Assembly (NCBI GenBank): GCA_019635775.1
Contig: JAHBYU010000001.1
Span: 744,001 to 808,000, forward strand
From: Rhizobiaceae bacterium
GTDB taxonomy: Bacteria > Pseudomonadota > Alphaproteobacteria > Rhizobiales > Rhizobiaceae
Direction of reading: 5' to 3'
Length of the DNA stretch: 64,000 bases
Below are positions 54,034-63,189 of the stretch, one piece after another (within the stretch, counting starts at the first letter, position 1; each line of letters opens with the position of its first letter). The notes beneath the pieces were generated by a model. That model saw only the letters and a program-made list of their open reading frames with translations. It was not told where the DNA came from and ran no database searches. The position numbers and the translations under genes were made by a program.

Positions 54034-54747
54034 CTAGTTGAAGCGTGCGTTGAAGCCGATCTTAATAAGGCTCAGGCTGTTATCGAAATCGATGTTCGGT
54101 GTAGGTCCTCCCTGAGCCGGGAATGATCCGTCCCCAAAATCCATGTAGGAGTACTCAGCAAAGAGCGAAATGTTATGCTGAACCTTGTATTCCGCACCGA
54201 ACCCTACAACCCACCCGGTTTCCGTGTCGCTGAACGACGAGTCGTTCCAAGGACCGTCGTTTGCAGGGTTCAGATTGATGTCAGCAAAGGCCACGCCTCC
54301 ATGGGCATAGATGAGAAAGTTGTCGGTTGGAATATAGCCCGCCCGAGCTCTAAGGGTGGCTATCCAGTCAAATTCAGTCGTATACTCCGCAGGTGGGCCA
54401 GGAGGCCCCTTCGATCCTGACCCGTTGATGTGGGTCCAGGCTATATCGGCCACAGCCCCTACCAGCCACCTATCCATTTGGTAATCATAGCCGACCTGAA
54501 TTCCTCCAAACCATCCATCTGCATCTGTATCAATGAGCCATGGGGCGTTAGCCCCCGTCCCATCATTAGATGCCTGCTTTGAGACGTCGGTGCTTCCCCA
54601 ACCGTAGCCGGCGAAACCGCCTAGGTATAAGCCTGACCAACCAGACGGCGCCTCAACAACTACGACTTCATCGACAACTGCATCTGCGGCATTGGCTGCC
54701 ACTAACGACAACCCAAACGCAGCAGCGGCGAAAACAATCTGTTTCAC
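54034..54747 (-). CDS. Omp25/Omp31-type outer membrane beta-barrel protein
   Basis: A 237-residue outer membrane protein: signal peptide to about residue 20 (AANAADA), then GLYLGGFAGYGWGSTDV, GGIQVGYDYQMDRWLVGAVADIAW, LRARAGYIPTDNFLIYAHGGVAFAD, GWVVGFGAEYKVQHNISLFAEYSYMDFGDG and terminal IKIGFNARFN (C-terminal aromatic-type end). This is the eight-stranded porin-like family of Brucella Omp25/31 and rhizobial RopB relatives. Base composition is lower than neighbours (about 48% G+C over 54061-54180 by hand count). Flanked by tRNA-Glu 3' end repeats. Confidence 0.88.
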   Translation of the reverse strand: MKQIVFAAAAFGLSLVAANAADAVVDEVVVVEAPSGWSGLYLGGFAGYGWGSTDVSKQASNDGTGANAPWLIDTDADGWFGGIQVGYDYQMDRWLVGAVADIAWTHINGSGSKGPPGPPAEYTTEFDWIATLRARAGYIPTDNFLIYAHGGVAFADINLNPANDGPWNDSSFSDTETGWVVGFGAEYKVQHNISLFAEYSYMDFGDGSFPAQGGPTPNIDFDNSLSLIKIGFNARFN

Positions 54748-54858
54748 GGCACACTGCGAGCTACATGCCTGGGGAACCGAAATGCGGCAAATGCTGGGCC
54801 TTGAGGGCTCAGAACCGCAGAGTTCCGCGCTCTGTGGCAGGTTCGGTTATGGCGGGGA

Positions 54859-54873
54859 TTGGTACGCCCAAGG
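54859..54873 (+). repeat. tRNA-Glu 3' end copy matching 53847-53861
   Basis: The second copy of TTGGTACGCCCAAGG, made of the 3' end of the tRNA-Glu gene plus one base outside it. With 53847-53861 it brackets the Omp gene region. Confidence 0.65.
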
Positions 54874-54934
54874 GGAATCGAACCCCTGTTTGCGCCGTGA
54901 AAGGGCGCCGTCCTAACCGCTAGACGATGGGCGC
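54860..54934 (-). tRNA. tRNA-Glu (anticodon UUC)
   Basis: A 75-base tRNA on the minus strand with encoded CCA (54862-54860). It reads GCGCCCATCGTCTAGCGGTT at the 5' end, anticodon loop CTTTCAC with TTC, and the T loop GTTCGATTC. The acceptor closes with one G-T pair at position 1-72 and six Watson-Crick pairs. Confidence 0.95.
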
Positions 54935-55064
54935 CCCGGACGAAGCGCCTTATAATTGCGTTGTAGCCGGCGGGCAACCCGTCAAACGCTGACCATGGAA
55001 AACTTTTTCATGGACGGGCTCAGCAACTGGTTGAAGGGACCGGATCCAGAAATGTCGCCCGAGA

Positions 55065-56324
55065 TCAGCTTTTGCGGCCGCCGCACTTCCAGTTCCAGTC
55101 CCGTTCCGGGCCGATGTCGATATGGATGGAAGAGTGACAATATGTGCCGACGCCACCTCGACCCGGCATGGCGCGGACATATCGCGCCAGTTCGAACTTG
55201 TGGACGCCGGGCATCTGCACGTCGACCGCTGCGCAATACATGTGCTGCGATTTCTCCGCGCCTCGAACCTTCTTGTTGTATGCCGGGCTACGATAGCCGG
55301 ATGTCACGATGAGGCGTTTTCCAAAGTGCGCTTCGACCTGCTTGAGCATGCGCACCAGTTTCGGCTTCAGGCAGGCCGTATCGACTGTCTCACGTTGTTT
55401 CAGCAGACCATTTGGAGCAAGACGTGCCATGCCCGCAGCGGAAGCGACCTGATAGGAGCCGATATCCTCGTAGACGTCGATATCGCTGTCGTCGTCGATT
55501 CCCGACTTGCGCTTGATCTCGAACAGATTGGTCGTTCGTACCCCGGGCAACGAAAAGTCGCCCTGGCCATCCTCAAGCCCGTTGTCCGAGGCGCCGAGCG
55601 CGGCGAAACGGACTGCCGCTTCCTGCTTGCGCTTTTCGGCATTCTGATCGGGCAGGGCGATGACGGGCTTGGTCTTCGGTTGCCGCGCGGCGATGGCAGG
55701 GGTAGCCGCTTCGGCCGGTGTTGTTCCGAAGAAAGACGAGAGAAATCCCTTCTTCTTCGGTTCGATCGTTTCGGTGGGCATCGTGCCGGCGGTGAGAATC
55801 GGGCCGCCATTGGTCAGAATCTGACCTGTGGGGGACGGTGGCAGGGTTTCGTCAGTCACTGACGCTTGCTTGGCGGGCTGGCTGCGTCCGTTTTTCCCTT
55901 CGGACGCAAGCTCGGCAACTTGTTGCGGTGGCACGCCTTCGGCAGCGGTCGATTCGGTCGGCGCTGCCGGCTCGTTCTTGTCGGCCTTTGCGGCAGAAGG
56001 AGCCGCTTCCTTTTCGGACGCCTTGTCGTTCGCGGTCAGAGCTGCGGTAGCCTCAGTGACGGCGGTGTCCAGATCGGCGGCTGGGGCGCCTGCCTCGGAT
56101 GTCTGGGCCAACTGCAATGACGGCTCGGTGTTTGACGAGCATGAAGCAACGAGACCCAAGAGCAACGCCATCGCGAGGCTGGCGCTTCCCCTTTTCGATG
56201 GGCGCTCTATTCGAATCAAAACCTTCCCCAGCTCACGCGCGGCATCCTGTGACGGATACAAATTCAGGGCAGGGACAGCTTCCAACAGTGGTCCAAACCC
56301 AAAGCGGGCGGAAATCCGCACCAT
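55065..56324 (-). CDS. YcbK-like (DUF882/M15) peptidoglycan peptidase lipoprotein
   Basis: A 419-residue protein if started at ATG 56324. A hydrophobic segment ending LVASC (about residue 60) looks like a lipobox, but lies far from that start; TTG at 56219 would give a normal lipoprotein signal. The middle is long, low-complexity and acidic/alanine-rich. The C-terminal M15-type domain (about 310-419) has LIVTSGYRSPAYNKKVRGAEKSQHMYCAAVD and CHSSIHIDIG, with zinc ligand candidates His/Asp/His. Such proteins are D,D- or L,D-peptidases or binders of peptidoglycan. Gene lies 63 bp after phaC in the same direction. Confidence 0.8.
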   Translation of the reverse strand: MVRISARFGFGPLLEAVPALNLYPSQDAARELGKVLIRIERPSKRGSASLAMALLLGLVASCSSNTEPSLQLAQTSEAGAPAADLDTAVTEATAALTANDKASEKEAAPSAAKADKNEPAAPTESTAAEGVPPQQVAELASEGKNGRSQPAKQASVTDETLPPSPTGQILTNGGPILTAGTMPTETIEPKKKGFLSSFFGTTPAEAATPAIAARQPKTKPVIALPDQNAEKRKQEAAVRFAALGASDNGLEDGQGDFSLPGVRTTNLFEIKRKSGIDDDSDIDVYEDIGSYQVASAAGMARLAPNGLLKQRETVDTACLKPKLVRMLKQVEAHFGKRLIVTSGYRSPAYNKKVRGAEKSQHMYCAAVDVQMPGVHKFELARYVRAMPGRGGVGTYCHSSIHIDIGPERDWNWKCGGRKS

Positions 56325-56386
56325 GCTCAGGCCACCTTTTCGCCCGCTTCGGCCCCGGAGGTCAATCCTCGTCGCTTCAAACAGTG

Positions 56387-58249
56387 TTACACTCGAACCT
56401 TCACATAGGTGCCGGGCGCGTCGCCCAGTGTCTTTACGCCCTTTCCAGGCTTTCTCGCCTTTGTCTTCCGGTCGTCGAGGGCCAGGATCCAACTCTGCCA
56501 ATGTGGCCACCATGAACCGGGGGTCTCGGTTGCCGTTGCAAACCAGTCTTCCATGTCGCCGACCGGCTTGCCGCCCGTCCAGAACTGGTATTTTCCAGAC
56601 TTCGGCGGGTTAACCACTCCTGCGATATGGCCCGATCCGGTCAGGACATACTCGACATCTCCGCCGAAGAACCTGCTGCCCAGGAAGACCGACCGAGCCG
56701 GAGCGATGTGATCTTCTTTGGTTGCCAGATTGTAGACCGGAATCTTTACGTCAGACAGCGACAGGGTTTTACCGGCCAGTTTCATCTTGCCTTGGGACAA
56801 TGTGTTGTCGAGATAGCAATTGCGCAGATAGTAGGAATGGTTGGCGGCCGCCATGCGTGTTGAATCGGCATTCCAGTAAAGGAGGTCGAAGGGCAGGGGG
56901 TCCTTGCCGCGCATGTAGTTGTTGACGACATAAGGCCAGATCAGGTCGCCCGAGCGCAGCATGTTGAAGGCAGTGGCCATGCGGGTGCCGTCGAGATAGC
57001 CCTTCTCGTCCATAGAGCGCTCGACTGCGGTGACCTGGTCTTCGTCGACGAAGACCTTAAGGTCGCCGGCGTAGGTGAAATCGACCTGCGTGGCGAAGAA
57101 GGTGGCCGAGCGGATGCGATCATCGCCTTCCTGCGCCATCAGCGCCAGGCCGGCTGCCAGCAGCGTGCCGCCGACGCAATAGCCGACCGCGTTGACCTCG
57201 CGTTCTCCGGTGACCCGTTCGATCGTGTCCAGGGCGTATTGCAGGCCTTCCCGGATATACGCTTCCCAGTCCTTCGTGCCGTGTCGCTGGTCGGGATTTA
57301 CCCAGGAGATGACGAACACGGTGTGACCCTGCTCGACGGCCCATTTGATGAAGGATTTTTCCGGATTCAGGTCGAGGATGTAGAACTTGTTGATCCACGG
57401 CGGGCAGATCAGGAGCGGGCGTTTGAGCACCCGATCGGTTGACGGATCGTACTGGATGATTTCCGCAACGTCGCTGCGCCCGACAACCTTGCCGGGGCTC
57501 ATCGCTATGTTCCGACCGATTTCGAAGCTGGAATTGTCGGCCTGGCGCAGCTTCAGGTCGCCATGTCCTGCGGCGATGTCTTCCGCCAGCATCTTCATCC
57601 CGCGAACGAGGTTCTCGCCATTGGAGGCGACCGTTTCGCGGAACAGCTCCGGATTGGTGAGGATGAAGTTGGAGGGCGAGATCGCGTTGGCAATCTGCTT
57701 CACGTAGAAGCTGGCCTTGTGCCGCGTATGTTCGTCAAGCCCCTCGGCGCGGTCGACCAGGTCGCCAGCCCAGCGCGAGGTGACCAGATAGGCCTGCTTC
57801 AGGAAGTCGAAGAATGCGTTTCTGCCCCATTCGGGGTCCTGGAAACGCTTGTCGCCCTTGTCGGGATTGATCGCATCGGAAGGCGGTTCGCCTGTGCGGA
57901 CATGGGTTATCGCGTTGCTCCAGACGGTCAGGTAACCCGCGAAGAGCCTCGTCTGCGCCTCAAGTGCGCGGCTGGGGTCTGCCAGCCAGTATTCGGTGAC
58001 TTTCGAGAAGGTCTTGACCATGTCGGCCATCGGCTCGGCAACCGTGTCGCGCCGTTCGCCCTTTTCCCGAGGCTCTACCCAGGCGGACGCGGCCTTGCCG
58101 GCCTGCTCGATCATGCGCGCGACATTGATGGCGAACCGCTCCGGATCTTTCACCAGATACTGTTCGACATCGGAAGGCTCACCGGCTGCATCCTTGCCGG
58201 GCTCCTTGTCGCTTTTGCCTGCCTTGCCCCTCTGGGCTGCCGTCGACAT
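56387..58249 (-). CDS. phaC: Class I poly(3-hydroxyalkanoate) synthase
   Basis: A 620-residue PHA synthase that polymerises 3-hydroxyacyl-CoA. The N-terminal domain (PhaC_N, about 90-260) contains FFDFLKQAYL and MSPGKVVGRSDVAEIIQY; the alpha/beta-hydrolase part has the lipase-like box GYCVGG (catalytic Cys near residue 357), the Asp in TKEDHIAP and His in GSGHIAGVVNPP. WPYVVNNYMRGK... and WNADSTRM complete the family signature. AAGGAGGAAGG precedes the ATG at 58249. No phaA, phaB, phasin or phaR is adjacent. Confidence 0.95.
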   Translation of the reverse strand: MSTAAQRGKAGKSDKEPGKDAAGEPSDVEQYLVKDPERFAINVARMIEQAGKAASAWVEPREKGERRDTVAEPMADMVKTFSKVTEYWLADPSRALEAQTRLFAGYLTVWSNAITHVRTGEPPSDAINPDKGDKRFQDPEWGRNAFFDFLKQAYLVTSRWAGDLVDRAEGLDEHTRHKASFYVKQIANAISPSNFILTNPELFRETVASNGENLVRGMKMLAEDIAAGHGDLKLRQADNSSFEIGRNIAMSPGKVVGRSDVAEIIQYDPSTDRVLKRPLLICPPWINKFYILDLNPEKSFIKWAVEQGHTVFVISWVNPDQRHGTKDWEAYIREGLQYALDTIERVTGEREVNAVGYCVGGTLLAAGLALMAQEGDDRIRSATFFATQVDFTYAGDLKVFVDEDQVTAVERSMDEKGYLDGTRMATAFNMLRSGDLIWPYVVNNYMRGKDPLPFDLLYWNADSTRMAAANHSYYLRNCYLDNTLSQGKMKLAGKTLSLSDVKIPVYNLATKEDHIAPARSVFLGSRFFGGDVEYVLTGSGHIAGVVNPPKSGKYQFWTGGKPVGDMEDWFATATETPGSWWPHWQSWILALDDRKTKARKPGKGVKTLGDAPGTYVKVRV

Positions 58250-58322
58250 TTGGAAGCCTTCCTCCTTAGGCGTTTTCTTGACATAATAACACGGGACGTC
58301 CAATGCGTTCTATGTCGCAGCG

Positions 58323-58598
58323 ATGGGCGAAGATATGGCATATGGTAAAGACAACCGGTTTTTCCCGCTTTCGGGCGCAGCGGTGCTCGTAGCCATGCTG
58401 GGCCTTGGCGCATGCACCACGCCCACCGAGGACGTCGCACAGGCGCCCGGGCGCAGCGGCCAGCCGACAGATACGGGTACGTTCCCGAACCTGAACATCC
58501 CGCCGCAGGCGGCCACAGCCCAACTGACCGACGAGGAGACCGAAGCGAAGCTTCGCCAACTCGAAGCCCTGAAACGCCGGCAGCAGCCAAGCTTCTAG
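58323..58598 (+). CDS. Small lipoprotein, unknown function
   Basis: A 91-residue protein with signal peptide and lipobox LGAC (Cys about 31), followed by TTPTEDVAQAPGRSGQPTDTGTFPNLNIPPQ and a charged C-terminal helix TDEETEAKLRQLEALKRRQQ. The FPNLNIPPQAATAQLTDEE motif is recurrent in rhizobial lipoproteins next to phaC. Met at 58335 is an alternative start. Divergent from phaC across 73 bp. Confidence 0.7.
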   Translation: MGEDMAYGKDNRFFPLSGAAVLVAMLGLGACTTPTEDVAQAPGRSGQPTDTGTFPNLNIPPQAATAQLTDEETEAKLRQLEALKRRQQPSF

Positions 58599-58698
58599 GC
58601 TGGGCCCAGAGGCTCACCCGGCTCCTCCCGTTACCGTCGGAGCTACATTACGCAAATCCGCTGCCCGTGCGGTAGCAGCCTCGACCCTGCCGCAAAAT

Positions 58699-58710
58699 CC
58701 GTATATACGG
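58699..58710. promoter_or_regulatory. Perfect 12-base palindrome upstream of alaC
   Basis: CCGTATATACGG, a perfect palindrome 37 bp upstream of the aminotransferase start. Possible operator; alternatively part of a promoter -10 region (TATATA). Confidence 0.35.
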
Positions 58711-58747
58711 CGCGACCATCGCCCCTGAGCACCCGGATTCCTTTGCC

Positions 58748-59965
58748 ATGGAAGAATTTCACAAGGTTCGCCGTCTTCCGCCTTATGTCTTCGAGCAGGT
58801 CAATCGGCTCAAGGCCAGCGCCCGTTCCGCCGGGGCCGACATCATCGATCTCGGCATGGGCAATCCAGACCTGCCAACGCCCACGGCAATCGTGGACAAG
58901 CTGGTCGAGGTCGTTCGTGACCCGCGCACGCATCGCTACTCTTCCTCCCGGGGCATTCCGGGCCTGCGCCGCGCGCAGGCGAACTACTATGCCCGCCGTT
59001 TCGGCGTGAAGCTCAATCCCGACACGCAAGTGGTGGCGACGCTTGGCTCCAAGGAAGGCTTCGCCAACATGGCGCAGGCGATCACTGCTCCCGGCGACGT
59101 GATCCTTTGCCCCAATCCGACCTACCCGATCCACGCCTTCGGTTTCATCATGTCGGGCGGCGTCATCCGCTCGCTGCAGGTCGAACCCAACGATGCCTTC
59201 ATCCCGGCGCTTGAGCGTGGCATCCGCCATTCGATTCCCAAGCCGCTGGCGCTGATCCTGAATTATCCGTCGAACCCGACCGCTTTGGTCGCCAGCCTCG
59301 ATTTCTACAAGGACGTTGTCGCCTTCGCGAAGAAGAACGACCTCATCATCCTGTCGGACCTCGCCTATTCGGAGATCTATTTCGACGGCAATCCGCCGCC
59401 CTCGGTTTTGCAGGTTCCGGGAGCGGTCGACGTGACCGTCGAGTTCACCTCCATGTCGAAGACCTTCTCCATGCCGGGCTGGCGCATGGGCTTCGCGGTC
59501 GGCAACGAGCGCCTCATCTCGGCCCTGACGCGCGTGAAGTCCTATCTCGACTACGGCGCGTTCACGCCCATCCAGGTTGCCGCCACAGCCGCCCTCAACG
59601 GTGATGGTGCGGACATCGCGGAAGTTCGGGATGTCTACCACAAGCGCCGCGACATCATGGTCGATTCATTCGGGCGTGCAGGCTGGACGATCCCAGCGCC
59701 GGCCGCCTCCATGTTTGCCTGGGCGCCTATCCCAGAGGCGTTTCGGCATCTCGGCTCGCTGGAATTCTCCAAGCTGCTCATCGAGCACGCAGACGTTGCC
59801 GTTGCCCCTGGCATCGGCTTCGGCGAACATGGCGACGACTATGTTCGGCTCGCCTTCGTGGAAAACGAGCATCGCATCCGGCAGGCGGCCCGCAACATCA
59901 AGCGGTTTCTCGCGTCGTCGTCCAAACAGCCCAACAACGTTGTCTCGCTGGCGACGCGGCGCTGA
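58748..59965 (+). CDS. alaC: Class I/II aminotransferase, AlaC type
   Basis: A 405-residue PLP aminotransferase. It begins FHKVRRLPPYVFEQVNRLKASARSAGADIIDLGMGNPDLPTP, with HRYSSSRGIPGLRRA, NPTYPIHAFGFIMSGG, LNYPSNPTA and the PLP lysine motif SMSKTFSMPGWRMGF (lysine about 238). It is the AlaC/DAP-aminotransferase-like group that makes alanine from pyruvate and glutamate. It precedes hom, a standing order in Hyphomicrobiales. Confidence 0.9.
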   Translation: MEEFHKVRRLPPYVFEQVNRLKASARSAGADIIDLGMGNPDLPTPTAIVDKLVEVVRDPRTHRYSSSRGIPGLRRAQANYYARRFGVKLNPDTQVVATLGSKEGFANMAQAITAPGDVILCPNPTYPIHAFGFIMSGGVIRSLQVEPNDAFIPALERGIRHSIPKPLALILNYPSNPTALVASLDFYKDVVAFAKKNDLIILSDLAYSEIYFDGNPPPSVLQVPGAVDVTVEFTSMSKTFSMPGWRMGFAVGNERLISALTRVKSYLDYGAFTPIQVAATAALNGDGADIAEVRDVYHKRRDIMVDSFGRAGWTIPAPAASMFAWAPIPEAFRHLGSLEFSKLLIEHADVAVAPGIGFGEHGDDYVRLAFVENEHRIRQAARNIKRFLASSSKQPNNVVSLATRR

Positions 59966-60011
59966 TTCAGGTTTTCCAGGCAAGTCTTTGAATTGAGGGA
60001 ATTTTCGGCAT

Positions 60012-61319
60012 ATGGCTGATGCGTTGCGTGTGGGAATTGCGGGTCTTGGTACAGTAGGCGCTTCGGTGGCGCGTGTGCTTGCCGAAAAGTCGGCGGAGCT
60101 CACCCGTCAGTGCGGCCGGCCGATCTCGGTCACTGCTGTCTCCGCGCGCGACGCCAGCAAGGATCGCGGCGTCGACCTTTCCGGCTCGACCTGGTTTGTC
60201 GATCCCGTCAAGCTTGCCGCATATGCGGAGATCGACGTCTTCGTCGAGCTTATCGGCGGCGACGAAGGGCCGGCAAAGGCCTCGGTCAAGGCCGCGCTCG
60301 AAGCTGGCAGGCACGTCGTGACGGCGAACAAAGCCTTGCTCGCAAAGCATGGCGTGGCGCTTGCCGAGATCGCGGAGAAGAATGGCGTTCTCCTGAACTA
60401 CGAGGCGGCTGTTGCCGGCGGCATTCCGGTCATCAAGACCATGCGCGAGGCGCTGGCAGGCAACTCCGTCAGCCGCGTCTTCGGCATTTTGAACGGCACC
60501 TGCAACTACATCCTGACGCGCATGGAAGCGGAAGGACTGTCGTTCGAGGCGTGCCTGGCGGACGCCCAGCGGCTCGGTTACGCTGAGGCCGATCCGACAT
60601 TCGATATCGAGGGCAACGATACGGCCCACAAGCTCTCGATTCTCACGGCGCTTGCCTTCGGGACGAAGATCGCGGCCAGCGACATCTACCTGGAGGGAAT
60701 TTCCAACATCAGCCAGGCGGACATACAGGCAGCCGCAGACCTCGGCTACCGGATCAAGCTGCTCGGCGTCGCTCAGCGTACCGAAAGCGGCATCGAACAG
60801 CGCGTCCACCCCACAATGGTGCCGACCGCCTCCGTCATAGCGCAGGTGCATGGCGTGACGAACGCGGTGGCTATCGAGACCGATATTTTGGGCGAGCTGC
60901 TCCTTTCAGGCCCGGGCGCGGGCGGCAACGCTACGGCATCCGCTGTCGTAGGCGACATTGCGGACATCGCCAAGAGCCGGCCGGGTTTCCAGCACGGACC
61001 AGTGTTCGGCTGGCCGGCCAAGCAGCTCAAGCCTTACAAGAAGGCGCAGATGCGCAGCCACGCCGGCGGTTATTTCATACGCCTGAGCGTTCAAGACCGC
61101 ACCGGGGTCTTCGCCGCCATCGCCAAGCGCATGGCCGATAACGATATCTCGCTGGAATCCATTGTGCAGCGCTCCACTGAGGCGAAAGACAGGAAGACCG
61201 TCATCCTCGTGACGCATGAGACCACCGAAGCCGCCGTCCGCAAGGCGACCGATGGGATCACGAAGGACGGACACCTGATCGACAAGCCCCAGGTCATCCG
61301 GATAGAGCGGGCAGCCTGA
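60012..61319 (+). CDS. hom: Homoserine dehydrogenase
   Basis: A 435-residue enzyme for aspartate-semialdehyde to homoserine, on the path to threonine, methionine and isoleucine. Rossmann GLGTVGASVAR near the N-terminus, VTANKALLAKHG, the signature GILNGTCNYILTRM (catalytic Lys/Glu context continues YAEADPTFDIEGNDTAHKLSIL), and a C-terminal ACT domain (about 350-430, RLSVQDRTGVFAAIAKRMADNDISLESIVQ) for threonine feedback. Forty-six bp after alaC. Confidence 0.96.
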   Translation: MADALRVGIAGLGTVGASVARVLAEKSAELTRQCGRPISVTAVSARDASKDRGVDLSGSTWFVDPVKLAAYAEIDVFVELIGGDEGPAKASVKAALEAGRHVVTANKALLAKHGVALAEIAEKNGVLLNYEAAVAGGIPVIKTMREALAGNSVSRVFGILNGTCNYILTRMEAEGLSFEACLADAQRLGYAEADPTFDIEGNDTAHKLSILTALAFGTKIAASDIYLEGISNISQADIQAAADLGYRIKLLGVAQRTESGIEQRVHPTMVPTASVIAQVHGVTNAVAIETDILGELLLSGPGAGGNATASAVVGDIADIAKSRPGFQHGPVFGWPAKQLKPYKKAQMRSHAGGYFIRLSVQDRTGVFAAIAKRMADNDISLESIVQRSTEAKDRKTVILVTHETTEAAVRKATDGITKDGHLIDKPQVIRIERAA

Positions 61320-61402
61320 GACAGTTGTCGGTATTGACGCCTCCGGCTGTTTCGGCTGCTCCGCGCTTGGCCTATCGTCCGCTTATGGCGGTTTGGCGAT
61401 AA

Positions 61403-63187
61403 ATGGCAGAGAAACGGGTTTTTCTCGGGGTAAAGCGCTCGGCGACGGGCCTTCGCTGGGAGCATCGCCTGACGGAGCGGCAGGAGATGGCCGCACTGAC
61501 AATCGCGCAGACGCATGGCGTGCCCGATATCGTGGCGCGTGTGCTTGCGGGCCGGGGCGTTGCGCCAGAGGATGCGGAACGCTTCCTCGATCCCACTATC
61601 AAGGATCTTCTCCCCAATCCCGCCTCGCTGACCGACATGGAGCGGGCCGCAGACCGCATTGCGAAGGCCATCCGCCATCGCGAGAAGGTGGCGATCTTCG
61701 GTGACTATGATGTCGACGGCGCTGCGTCCTCCGCGCTTCTCAAGCGCTTCCTCAGCTTCTATGGCGTGGATTGCGAAATCTACATTCCCGACCGCATCTT
61801 CGAGGGCTACGGGCCGAATCCGGACGCCATGCGTGAACTGGTGGGGCGAGGGGCGACGCTGATCGTCACGGTGGATTGCGGCACCAACAGCGCACCGTCG
61901 ATAGACGCCGCGCTGCAGGCCGGCGCAGAGGTAGTGGTGCTCGATCATCATCAGGTCGGCGGACCGCTCCCCGTTGCGGTTGCCGTGGTCAACCCAAACC
62001 GCGAAGACGACCTCTCCGGGCAGGGTCATCTGTGTGCCGCCGGCGTCGTGTTCCTCACGCTCGTCCAGACGGCGCGCGTCATGCGGCTTGAGCGGCCAGA
62101 TCGACCGCAGCCCGATCTGCTGTCCATGCTCGATCTGGTTGCGCTGGCGACCGTCTGCGACGTCGTTCCGCTCATTGGCGTCAATCGGGCATTCGTGGTG
62201 AAGGGACTGGTTGTCGCGCGTCAGTTGCAGAATGAAGGGCTGGCTGCGCTGGCGCGGGTTTCTCGCATCGGCGAGCCGGTGGCCGCTTTCCACCTTTCCT
62301 TCCTGATAGGGCCGCGCATCAATGCGGGCGGGCGGATCGGTGATGCCGCGCTAGGCAGCCGGCTTCTTGCAACCGACGATCCGGTCGAGGCTGGCCAGAT
62401 CGCCGAAACGCTGGACCGTCTGAACCAGGAACGGCAGGCGATGGAGCAACAGATGCTGGCCGAAGCGCGCGCCGAGGCGGATGCCGAGCTTGCCGGAGGG
62501 AGCGGGCCGGCGATCGTGGTCACGGCGAGCAGGGACTGGCATCCTGGCATTGTTGGCCTTCTTGCCTCACGCCTTAAGGAACATTCCCGACGACCGGCCT
62601 TCGCTATTGCCTTCAATGCAAATGGCGTAGGGACGGGGTCCGGCCGCTCGATTGCCGGTTTCAACCTTGGCCGTCTGGTGCGAGACGCGGCTGCGGCCGG
62701 CTTGATCGTCAAAGGTGGAGGCCACGCGATGGCAGCCGGCATCACTGTCGAGCGCGAGAAGCTTGGCGCGTTGCGCGCCTTCTTCGAGGAGCAGGCCGCG
62801 CTTGAGGTCTTTCGCCTGCAGGACGAGGAAGTGCTTGACGTCGACGCGGCGCTCGCGGCGGAAGGTGCAACGCTCGCCTTGCTCGAATCCCTCGAGAGGG
62901 CCGGACCATTCGGTGCGGGCCACCCGGCGCCTGTATTCGTCCTGCCGCGCCACAGGCTGGAGGATGCAAGGCTGGTGGGTGCCAACCATGTGCGCGCCGA
63001 TCTTCGCTCGGATGGTGGCGGACGGGTACAGGCCATCGCTTTTCGCGCCGCCGGCACTGTGCTTGGCGATTTCTTGTTCGCAAGCCGCGGGCAAACGATC
63101 CATGTGGCGGGATCGCTGTCCGGCAGCTACTGGAACGGAAGTCGCAAGGTGGACTTTCGCATGACCGATGCCGCCCTGGCGAGCTAG
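61403..63187 (+). CDS. recJ: Single-stranded-DNA-specific exonuclease RecJ
   Basis: A 594-residue 5'-3' exonuclease of the DHH family. Motif DYDVDGAASSALL (about 103-115), second Asp region VDCGTNS, DHH motif VLDHHQVGG (about 178-186), and GPRINAGGRIGDA; the DHHA1 domain holds GGGHAMAAGI (about 435-445) and the OB-fold is C-terminal. Full set of catalytic residues. Follows hom after 83 bp. Confidence 0.95.
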   Translation: MAEKRVFLGVKRSATGLRWEHRLTERQEMAALTIAQTHGVPDIVARVLAGRGVAPEDAERFLDPTIKDLLPNPASLTDMERAADRIAKAIRHREKVAIFGDYDVDGAASSALLKRFLSFYGVDCEIYIPDRIFEGYGPNPDAMRELVGRGATLIVTVDCGTNSAPSIDAALQAGAEVVVLDHHQVGGPLPVAVAVVNPNREDDLSGQGHLCAAGVVFLTLVQTARVMRLERPDRPQPDLLSMLDLVALATVCDVVPLIGVNRAFVVKGLVVARQLQNEGLAALARVSRIGEPVAAFHLSFLIGPRINAGGRIGDAALGSRLLATDDPVEAGQIAETLDRLNQERQAMEQQMLAEARAEADAELAGGSGPAIVVTASRDWHPGIVGLLASRLKEHSRRPAFAIAFNANGVGTGSGRSIAGFNLGRLVRDAAAAGLIVKGGGHAMAAGITVEREKLGALRAFFEEQAALEVFRLQDEEVLDVDAALAAEGATLALLESLERAGPFGAGHPAPVFVLPRHRLEDARLVGANHVRADLRSDGGGRVQAIAFRAAGTVLGDFLFASRGQTIHVAGSLSGSYWNGSRKVDFRMTDAALAS

Positions 63188-63189
63188 CG

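Noticed and set aside
53755-54126. Open frames in the gap beside the Omp gene, considered as integrase remnants
   Set aside because: Neither strand shows tyrosine or serine recombinase motifs; the case for integration rests only on the repeats and composition.
56387-58249. phaC alone as a sign of a degraded PHA pathway
   Set aside because: In rhizobia phaC is commonly unlinked to phaA and phaB; the gene itself is intact.
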